From the NCBI GenBank assembly GCA_030267965.1, contig BRYA01000192.1:44358-94230 (forward strand): a stretch of 49,873 bases of DNA, given 5' to 3'. Of this stretch, positions 43,422-49,873 are shown piece by piece. The stretch's first letter is position 1; the number at the start of each line of letters is the position of its first letter. Source of the stretch: Triparma columacea. Lineage: Eukaryota; Sar; Bolidophyceae; Parmales; Triparmaceae. The notes under the pieces were generated by a model. That model was not told the origin of the DNA. It was given only the letters and a program-made list of their open reading frames with translations, and made no database searches. The position numbers and the translations under genes were made by a program.

Positions 43422-45125
43422 TTACCTCATGACGAGTTCCGTCTGGCTTCTCTTGAATAGGTTATCAACCACCTTGCCCATGTTCTTGATAAGTTCCTTC
43501 CCCGTTTCGCTTGTCTTGTCCCCCCTTTCCTCCTCGTGTAGGATAAGTTGTCCCTCCCCCTGGTTGAGTATACCGTTAAGTTTATCATCCAGGATCATCT
43601 GTGAAACCTTCTTCTCAACTGCCTTGGGCTCCATGTCGATGAGGCTGGCGATGTGGGAGATCTCGACGCAGCTGAAGGGCTCGATTAGGCGCAGGAGGTT
43701 GGACTCAAGCAACTGCTCGAGGAGGATGTGGAGGTGGTGCTTGATGAGGATGTCCGTCTGGAGCTAAGGGGGGAGGAAGCGAAACGCGAACAAATTGAAG
43801 CGAGGGTTAAGAAGTTTTATTGTGCGTAAAGTGTCTTTCGCTTCGTCTCACCTGGTCTGCGTACTTCGCCGTGGTGGCCTCAAAGAGCGATAGGTCTCTT
43901 TTGGACGCTGCGTTAGCGATGGCCGTCATGGCCTCGATGTCAACGCCTGCGTACTTCACCCCCTGCTTCCCCGTAACGAGTCCCGAGAGCTCCGCGTCAG
44001 CCTTGCTGGTCTTCATCCCAGGGATCCCGCGGGCGGAGAGCTTGAGGGCCTTGCCTAGGGAGTCGAGGATCTTGCAGAGCATCATGTACTTGAGGCAGGG
44101 GATGGCCTTTTCGGTGTCGTTGAGCTGGTCCAGCTGCTCGAAGGCCTCCAGGAAGTAGGAGTGGGCCGTGTTGTAGTCACCCTCCTCGCAGTGGAGGATA
44201 CCGGACATTGAGTCAATGGTAGCCTGGAGGGAGGGGGCGACGTAGATGGCGTTCGCGCATGTACGGGAGGCTGTCAGGGCGGCCTTGGCCTTGGGGATGT
44301 TGGTGAGGCCGTGGTGGATCTGCGAGGTTTGAGCGGGGAGAGGGGGGTTTGCGTCAGTGTGCAAGAGAGCGGAGGGTGGGTGTCTGGTTACCCCAACCCC
44401 CGATCATTCTTACCTTAGCCTCGGTGAGGTGTGTCTCGACGAGAAGCTGCTTGTCGTCGAGCTTCTTGAGCTCGGTTAGGAGGGCAGAGATGAGCTCCAA
44501 AGCGTCGGCGAACTTGCCCTGCAAAAACCAGACGGAAGCCAGCTTCGACTCGACGCGCTGGCGGAGGAACGTCCTGCGGCGGCGAGCGAAAGGGCGGGGC
44601 AGAGCGGAAAGGGGGTACGGGACGGTTAGCAGGGCGAGCCAAAGGTGCCTCCTCGGCCTAGCCCCCCCCTCCCAAACCACCCCCGAATTCTCACCTGTTA
44701 CATTCCTTGCACCACGCGATGACAGCCTTGCAAACGTCCGCCAGCATGTCGTGCTCGTTGGGCGCCGCCAGGCTGACGATGTCCAGCACCTGTCTGACGA
44801 TCTTAGCGACCTTGGCCTTGTTGATGTTGTCGAAGAGGGTCGAGCAGGTTGTGGTGACAAAGGGGAGAATCTCGGAGAAATCAGAGCCCTCGCAGAGGTT
44901 GCGGGAGAGGGCGTAAACGGCGGACTCCTTCACGCGGACGCAGAACACGGAGAAACGATCGGGCTCGGTGATAATTTCAGTGAGAGACTTGCGCCGGGTT
45001 TGGAGAGAGTTTGACTTGTCCTCGGCGGAGAGGAGGGCGTCTGCTAGGTCTGTGGAATCATCCTCTTCCTCGACAGTGGCGGGGGTGGGGGGAGGAGGGG
45101 GGGCGGGGCTGGGATCTACTTCCAT
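43422..45125 (-). CDS. RPN6: 26S proteasome lid subunit Rpn6 (PSMD11)
   Basis: Rpn6 clamps the lid to the 20S core. Exons are 45125-44695, 44573-44414, 44319-43852 and 43763-43422; the phases agree, giving 466 residues (human PSMD11 is 422). The N-terminal extension is Pro/Glu-rich. TPR-like helices follow, with AKAALTASRTCANAIYVAPSLQATIDSMSGILHCEEGDYNTAHSYFLEAFE matching the Rpn6 core, then KYMMLCKILDSL and GVKYAGVDIEAM. The PCI domain is HHLHILLEQLLESNLLRLIEPFSCVEISHIASLIDM, with the C-terminal QMILDDKLNGILNQGEGQL. The helix at the end (KNMGKVVDNLFKRSQ) is the lid-bundling helix. Intron 3 (43764-43851) begins GTGAGACGAAGCGAAAG and ends CGCGTTTCGCTTCCTCC...TTAG, giving self-complementary ends. 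Confidence 0.92.
43764..43851 (-). repeat. Rpn6 intron 3 with self-complementary ends
   Basis: At 88 bases this is one of the shortest introns of the group. GACGAAGCGAAAG at the donor pairs with TTTCGCTTC near the acceptor, so the two splice sites could be brought together by a short stem. Confidence 0.6.
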
Positions 45126-45671
45126 GGAGTCAGGCTGGGAGCAAGGTTGGGGTTGGGGGGAGGAGCGGGGGAGGGAGGGTTAGAGATGGTGTGATTGTTG
45201 GGGTATCGGAGTCATAGGGGGATAAGTAAGAGCTGTGATAATGTTCTGGAGGATAGTATCATCGTAAAGATAGAGGATGGTCGTGTCATGAAGATATTTA
45301 AATACTCCGAAGGGCTCCGCAGGAGGGGGCAGGCTTATATAGGGTATAATGGACATTTGGGGGGTAGGAAAGGTTGGAATCGTGGGATCTATATCTTAAG
45401 ATGATCGAGACGCGATTGTTGTTGAGATTCGTTGACATACCATGCTGCACAATTGAATTTGTTGATTTTGGGAGGATGATTTTGACAAAAAGTGAGAAAA
45501 GAGTTTTTTGAGACTGTTTTGATCATTTAGAAAGATCATTCTACCTCAGTAACACTTTAAACTACACATTGAGACCTACTATATCGATAAAATACAGTAT
45601 TACGTCTAGAAACCCTAAAACAACAAACATTTACACACGAAGCGACTTCGACACCAACTTTTGAGTGCACA
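45126..45671. promoter_or_regulatory. Bidirectional region between Rpn6 and PIP kinase
   Basis: The 546-base gap separates divergent starts. The half next to the kinase gene (about 45420-45660) is A/T-rich. Possible TATA-like stretches are TTATATAGGGTATAAT at 45334-45350 and CTATATCGATAAAATA at 45579-45594. Neither has an ideal distance that I can confirm. No gene is supported within it. Confidence 0.35.
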
Positions 45672-47214
45672 ATGCGTCACCCATCTGGTATGTTGGGATC
45701 TCTGCTCCCCAGCGTGCTAGCTCTGATATTGAGTATAAGGATGACTAGCCTTATTGTCAAGGTGAGCGAGTGGAATGGTTGAAAACAAGCTACACACCGT
45801 GTGTGTGTGTGTGTGTGTCTGTCTGTGTGTATTTTGTTGTTGTTGTAATGACATCCCACGCGTTGACGACGTTAACAACTTGTCTCTGTGTGTTGTGTGT
45901 TGTGTGTTGTATTTTATTTTCCCTCACCCCCTCTCCCCCCCCCCCCTTCCCCCCTCCCTTTCCCAGACCAAGTTTCTCCCCACCCGCGGTCTCTCCCAAT
46001 CCTCCCTCCCCCCCCTAATAACCCCCAACACTTCCTCCCCCTTCCAGCTATCCGTAGCAACCGCTCTATCCGACCTTCACCTCCCCCCTAACCTCCGCAC
46101 CAACAGCAGCTCTTGGGAAGTTTACGAGGTGTCGTCTTCAGTATTTTCACGGTTACGTAAATCCTTCAATATCCGTCCTTCATCCCATCTCCACCGTCTC
46201 CAATCACCCTTCCGTTCCTTCACCCCAAACAGCAAAGGCTCAACTCGAAGGCGGGATAAGACGGCTTTCATGTTCACAGAAGACGGTGGTTACATGATAA
46301 AAACAATCCAAAAACGCGAACGCGACGTCCTCATTCGGATGCTCCCAACCTACGAGGATCACATGGGTCGGGGTGGCTCGGATAGTTTCCTAACAAGGTT
46401 CCTCGGAGTGTACGACTTGGAGAGGAGGAAGGGGTGGGGGGGGAGGAAGGAGAGGACGACGGTTGTTGTTATTAATAGCGTGTTTCCGGCTGACGCGGAT
46501 TTTAAGGAGGTATACGATTTGAAGGGAAGCACGGTTGGGAGAAGAACGGGGGGGGGGGGAGGGGGAGTTATGAAGGATTTAGACCTTTTAGAAGACGTTG
46601 AGAGGGAGAGGGGGGAGGGGAAGGGAAGGGGGGGGATAGGGGTGGGAGGGAGGAGGAAGAGGAGGATCATGAAACAACTTAGGAGGGACGTGGAATTTTT
46701 GGAGAGGGAAATGGTCATGGATTATAGCTTGCTTGTTGGGATCATGAGGGGGAAGAAGATGGGGAAGGGGAAGGGGGAGGAGGAGGGGGACGGGGGTGGG
46801 GGGGGGGAAGAGTTGGAGGAGATAAAGGATCTAGTGGAGAGGAGGGGTGGTCGGAAGAGGAGGAAGATCTTGAGGGCCGGTAGGGGTATCTTGGCTGGAT
46901 TTGGCAAGGTGGGGAAGGGCTTTGGTAATAAAATAGCCCAGGCGGCCACCGCGGTGTTCGTAGGGTCCTCAGACGGGGGACCTAAGGTCGTCGTAAGCGG
47001 AGGAACCTTGAGCGCCATACCCTGCAAACGGAAGGGCCAGAGAGCCGTCGTCTACCTAGGCCTGATCGACTTCCTACAACCATGGACGGGGAGGAAGGTG
47101 GCGGAGAGACAGATTAAGGGGATGGCGGGGTACGACGTTAGGGGGGTGAGCTGCGCACACCCGAGGTTCTATAGCGAGAGGTTTTTGGCGTTTTTGGAGG
47201 ACGTCATCAGCTAG
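45672..47214 (+). CDS. Phosphatidylinositol phosphate kinase (PIP5K/PIP4K family)
   Basis: The family makes PI(4,5)P2. Exons 45672-45761 and 45967-47214 join in phase 0 to give 445 residues. Kinase landmarks in order are FMFTEDGGYMIKTI (ATP-binding Lys in IKT), LIRMLPTYEDHM, FLTRFLGVYDL, VVVINSVFP, VYDLKGSTVGRR, MVMDYSLLVGI (catalytic) and YLGLIDFLQPW (metal site in place of IDxLQ). The C terminus is VSCAHPRFYSERFLAFL. Basic and Gly-rich inserts coded by G-rich DNA lie between VGRR and MDYSL and before the last motifs. Exon 1 codes a hydrophobic segment (LLPSVLALILSI...SLIVK), unusual for this family, so the start could instead lie elsewhere. The intron (45762-45966) holds a GT microsatellite and C runs. 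Confidence 0.88.
45799..45910 (+). repeat. GT/TGTGTT microsatellite in PIP kinase intron
   Basis: A (GT)n tract of about 17 bases is followed by CTGTCTGTGTG and then three TGTGTTG-type units. It is a simple-sequence repeat within the intron. Confidence 0.8.
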
Positions 47215-47345
47215 TGTAAGGGGTATATAAAGAAGAATCAATGAGAAAGCTTTCAACTGTACAAAAGAAAAGCGATTCAACCCCCCCCCCCCCTTTAAAG
47301 ACCCCCCCCCCAAACCTTCCCCACCCTCCCCACACCGTCTCCCCA

Positions 47346-48236
47346 TCAGTACCCCCCTCTCCCTCCCATTGGTGGTCCCCCGAAACCTCTCCCTCCCATA
47401 GGTGGTCCCCCAAAACCCCTCCCTCCCATTGGTGGTCCCCCGAAACCTCTTCCCCCCATAGGTGGTCCCCTCGGTCCCCCAAATCCTCCTCTCCCCGGGT
47501 GCATACCTCCCGTCCTCATTTGAGCCTTCCTTAAAATGGCCGCAGTCTGACCCCCGGCAACGACGCCGTCGGGAGGCGCACCACCCTTCGACCTCCAGTG
47601 CTTGATACGCTTGAACATGGGAGCGTTGGAGAGGATTGAGGGGACGATTATGAAGAGGATTGAGGAACCGCGGATGTACATGGAATCGTGGGAGGAGAGA
47701 CGGCCGGCGGAGTCGGTGCGGTGCACCTTTTTTAATACCATGTTCATTGAATCTGGAAGGGGGTGGGGGGGGGAGGGTTGGAGGGGTGGGGGGAAGGGGT
47801 TAGGAGGGGTTGTGTGGAGTGTGTGTGGTGTGTGCACACACATACACCCCCTCCACATCAGCCATCACTTATCACTCACCTTCAGCCTCAAATAAATATC
47901 CTCGAAGTGTTTCACCAAGTTTAGTTTCTATGGTTATTATTCCACCCTCACCATCTTTTAGTAAGATTACAGGGATCCCTATTTTGCCATTACCAGCTGT
48001 TGTTGACAAGATAAAAGGTGATATTGTGTGTCAGTGGGTTTGTGTGTGCGTGCGTGTATGATTATATTTGTATAACAGTGTAATTTGATGAAAATAATGA
48101 CACCAAAATGAGTACAATGCACCCGACCCCCAGATGTATGTGTGTTTGTGGTGTGTATGTAGGTATGTGTATGTGTCCACACACCACACACACACATACT
48201 ACAAACACATCCCCAACCAACCCCCCACACACCCAT
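47346..48236 (-). CDS. SNRPD3: Small nuclear ribonucleoprotein Sm D3
   Basis: Sm D3 is part of the heptameric ring on spliceosomal U snRNAs. Exons 47996-47880 and 47752-47346 are well supported. The first coding exon is probably the 4 bases ATGG at 48236-48233 before a GTGTGT donor, giving MAGNGKIGIPVILLKDGEG. The Sm1 motif runs through GGIITIETKLGETLRGYLFEAEDSMNMVL. Sm2 is MYIRGSSILFIIVPSILSNAPMFK, the strand order and YIRG wording of D3. The C-terminal tail has RG and four units of GGPPMGGRGF, comparable to the Arg-Gly tails of D1/D3 that are symmetrically dimethylated. Total about 175 residues. The start exon is the only uncertain part. Confidence 0.83.
47357..47469 (-). repeat. 30-bp tandem repeats coding the Sm D3 tail
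   Basis: Nearly four copies of a 30-base unit (plus strand CCCATTGGTGGTCCCCCGAA...) code for GGPPMGGRGF repeats. Copies differ mainly by alternating T/A and G/A third-position changes. The alternation suggests a 60-base duplication of a diverged pair. Confidence 0.85.
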
Positions 48237-48732
48237 ATCTTCCCAAATAAAGGCATTAAAAGCTCCAAAAAGCTATTTGTCGTCGATGGAAATGACCTGT
48301 ATTTCAACTAAAATACAACAATATCAATATACAAATACATAGACACATATACACACACACATCAACTCATAAACACACAACAAAAACACTATCACTCACT
48401 AGCTGACATATTTTGACTATCTCTAAAACTATGGCAGAGTGGAAGAGAGGAAAACGAGGGGAAAATGGAGGGGGGGAGATTGGGGCAGAATTTGGCAACA
48501 AAACTGTATTATACACTTTAGCTACGTTTCACAACCAACCTAACTCTTCACAATACCAACAGTAATACTACTATCTACACCATAATCAAACACATTACAG
48601 ACTTTGGCTAAATTTGGTCCAATAAATCACATCGTCCAATCCCTAACTTTCAATCTCATCCTCTCCATCTAAACATTTACGCCATATCTTAGCTCAAACG
48701 CTATCAGTACTACCACTTCTATCCTCCCCGAG
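48237..48732. other. Gap between Sm D3 and LRR gene
   Basis: The 496 bases are A/C-rich on the plus strand, with CA-dinucleotide stretches near 48344-48380. They must hold the promoters of both divergent genes. I see no coding frame and no certain TATA box. Confidence 0.45.
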
Positions 48733-49497
48733 ATGCCAAGCTCAGCAGTGTACTCTGGCGTAGGGAGCTTCAGGGACAACGATGAACTCACAGAGGTGAC
48801 TTTTGCGAAGGGAGTGACGACAATTGGCCAATTCGCTTTCGAAAATTGCTCCTCCCTCGCAGCCATCACAATCCCGGACACAGTGACGACGATTGGCAAA
48901 GGCGCCTTCGAAGGATGCTCCTCCCTCGCAGCCATCACAATCCCGGACGGAGTGACGAGGATTGGTGCTTTCGCCTTCAGCGATTGTTCCTCCCTCGCAG
49001 CCATCACCATCCCGGACGGAGTGACGACTATTGGCATGCACGCCTTCAGGCAATGCTCCTCCCTCACGGCCATCACAATCCCGGACGGAGTGACGTCGAT
49101 TGGCACTTGCGCCTTCAGGGAATGCTCCTCCCTCGCAGCCATCACAATCCCGGACTTAGTGACCACGCTTAGTTATGGCGCCTTCTGCGGATGCTCCGCC
49201 CTGACGAGACTCAGTTTATCTCCTGCCGTCTCTATCGGTCCATACTGCTTCTCAAACTGCACTGCCCTAATCTCTGCCGCTGCCGATCAAAATATGTCGA
49301 CTGTTGAGGACCTCCTCCATTCTAGATGGCACCGCATACTTGAACGCGTCACCGTTCTGACCTGCCTCAAGACCCTCTTTACGGACCAGAAAAAGAGGAA
49401 GCGAGAAGACGGAGGTGAAGCGCAAACACTTGGGGTAACTGCGACACGCAAGAGGCTCCCGAAGGTTATGTGGAGAGTCATTCTGGAATTTCTGTAA
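48733..49497 (+). CDS. BspA-type leucine-rich-repeat protein (LRR_5)
   Basis: The 254-residue product starts at the ATG at 48733. It carries six near-identical 23-residue units of the form CSSLAAITIPDGVTTIGxxAF, the BspA/LRR_5 type, between about residues 15 and 180. The DNA repeats are 69 bases with high identity, indicating recent expansion. The C-terminal 75 residues are non-repeat, Arg/Lys-rich, and include KKRKRED, a possible nuclear-localisation signal. No signal peptide or membrane span is seen. This LRR type is expanded in several protists and algae, where it mediates unknown protein contacts. The 23-residue phase and the lack of enzyme motifs give no clue to a partner. Confidence 0.8.
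   Translation: MPSSAVYSGVGSFRDNDELTEVTFAKGVTTIGQFAFENCSSLAAITIPDTVTTIGKGAFEGCSSLAAITIPDGVTRIGAFAFSDCSSLAAITIPDGVTTIGMHAFRQCSSLTAITIPDGVTSIGTCAFRECSSLAAITIPDLVTTLSYGAFCGCSALTRLSLSPAVSIGPYCFSNCTALISAAADQNMSTVEDLLHSRWHRILERVTVLTCLKTLFTDQKKRKREDGGEAQTLGVTATRKRLPKVMWRVILEFL
48780..49215 (+). repeat. 69-bp tandem DNA repeats in the LRR gene
   Basis: The segment GCTCCTCCCTCGCAGCCATC or a close variant recurs at 48848, 48917, 48986, 49055 and 49124, with a weaker copy at 49193. The spacing is exactly 69 bases. Confidence 0.92.
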
Positions 49498-49618
49498 CTC
49501 TAAATCACTGTTGAACTGCATGCAAGAGGGGGCCCTGGAAGTTTTATTGAGAGTATTCTGGGTTGTTTCATGCCATTGACTTACTTGTTGTTCTGCTTGC
49601 AAACCAAATATTCTATTA

Positions 49619-49873
49619 TCACTCTAACAACATCTTAACGAACCCCTTCACGTCAACCGGCCGCTCCATCAACACTTCGTCCCTTATTTTCTTCATAAAG
49701 ACGTCAACGTCACTCCTTATCCACTCGGAGTACGCAGCGTGGTTGACAAAAGAGTGCCTCTCACGAGCCGAAACACCCTCCAAAATAGAGAGAGACGGCA
49801 CCACAGTTTCCGGAGGCGCACCCGCCTGTGCCTCGACCTCCGTCCCCAGCTCTTTCTCCATCCCCAGCTCGTT
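49619..49873 (-). CDS. 3' end of an unrecognised gene, RIIa/DPY-30-like C terminus
   Basis: The frame is open to the window edge (NELG precedes the Met at 49861), so the 5' part lies outside. About 85 residues are seen. There is a Pro/Glu/Ala linker, then a helical segment SEWIRSDVDVFMKKIRDEVLMERPVDVKGFVKMLLE. The ERPxDVKGFVKMLL end resembles the helix-turn-helix of RIIa/DPY-30 docking domains (pattern RPEDPxxFLxxYL). The match is short and could be chance. It converges on the LRR gene, leaving a 121-base gap. Confidence 0.4.
   Translation of the reverse strand, partial: NELGMEKELGTEVEAQAGAPPETVVPSLSILEGVSARERHSFVNHAAYSEWIRSDVDVFMKKIRDEVLMERPVDVKGFVKMLLE

Noticed and set aside
48160..48200. 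CACACA/TGTGTG stretches that could look like short direct repeats of a CRISPR or satellite.
   Set aside because: They are simple dinucleotide repeats with no spacer structure, in a eukaryotic genome.

Overview
The window is nuclear DNA of a photosynthetic eukaryote, most likely a stramenopile alga. Evidence: short GT-AG introns, protein families found only in eukaryotes (ATR kinase, AP-2 alpha, Sm D3, proteasome Rpn6, Tom70, dynein roadblock light chain), and two likely plastid proteins (TruB-type pseudouridine synthase, CCB-like cytochrome b6f assembly factor). Both of these start with a signal-peptide-like stretch followed by Phe, as in the bipartite ASAFAP-type plastid presequences of algae with secondary plastids. 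A selenocysteine-type SelO and the compact layout fit bolidophytes/Parmales or a related ochrophyte, but the exact taxon is inference. Exons were joined by eye from GT-AG sites and reading phase, with no transcript data. Plus-strand coordinates are used throughout, so minus-strand exons are listed from high to low coordinate.

Layout. 1-1077 (+) is the 3' part of an unrecognised coiled-coil gene. 1225-2214 (-) is TruB. 2355-4937 (-) is a six-exon MORN-repeat protein. 4950-5350 is an AT-rich island. 5722-8172 (-) is SelO, with an in-frame TGA three codons before the true stop. 8368-10711 (-) is Tom70. 10891-12537 (+) is a METTL21-like methyltransferase and 12681-14102 (-) a second methyltransferase. 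14276-15969 (+) is a secreted GH5 endoglycoceramidase-like enzyme. 16035-17165 (-) is spermidine synthase. 17574-19142 (-) is a drug/metabolite-type transporter. 19550-20224 (+) is a roadblock light chain. 20470-25964 (-) is an eight-exon gene for an unusual 1549-residue asparagine-synthetase-like/double-glycosyltransferase fusion. 26143-27390 (-) is CCB-like. 27639-31079 (+) is AP-2 alpha. 31503-32299 (+) is a RING protein. 32476-43172 (-) is ATR. 43422-45125 (-) is Rpn6. 45672-47214 (+) is a PIP kinase. 47346-48236 (-) is Sm D3. 48733-49497 (+) is a leucine-rich-repeat protein. 49619 to the window end (-) is a 3' gene fragment.

The genes are mostly unrelated housekeeping functions (membrane traffic, DNA damage signalling, proteolysis, splicing, polyamine and glycan metabolism) and I see no operon-like unit. 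The main novelties are: (1) the secreted amidotransferase/asparagine-synthetase plus tandem lysyl-hydroxylase-type glycosyltransferase fusion, whose putative nucleophile Cys would become N-terminal after signal-peptide cleavage; (2) about half of the minus-strand introns share a branch-point-to-acceptor sequence related to GCGATTCGCTTCGCTCATCG, some with an inverted copy near the donor, suggesting an introner-like or hairpin intron family; (3) the SelO TGA; (4) several micro-exons and in-frame 3n introns; and (5) long C tracts next to splice sites.
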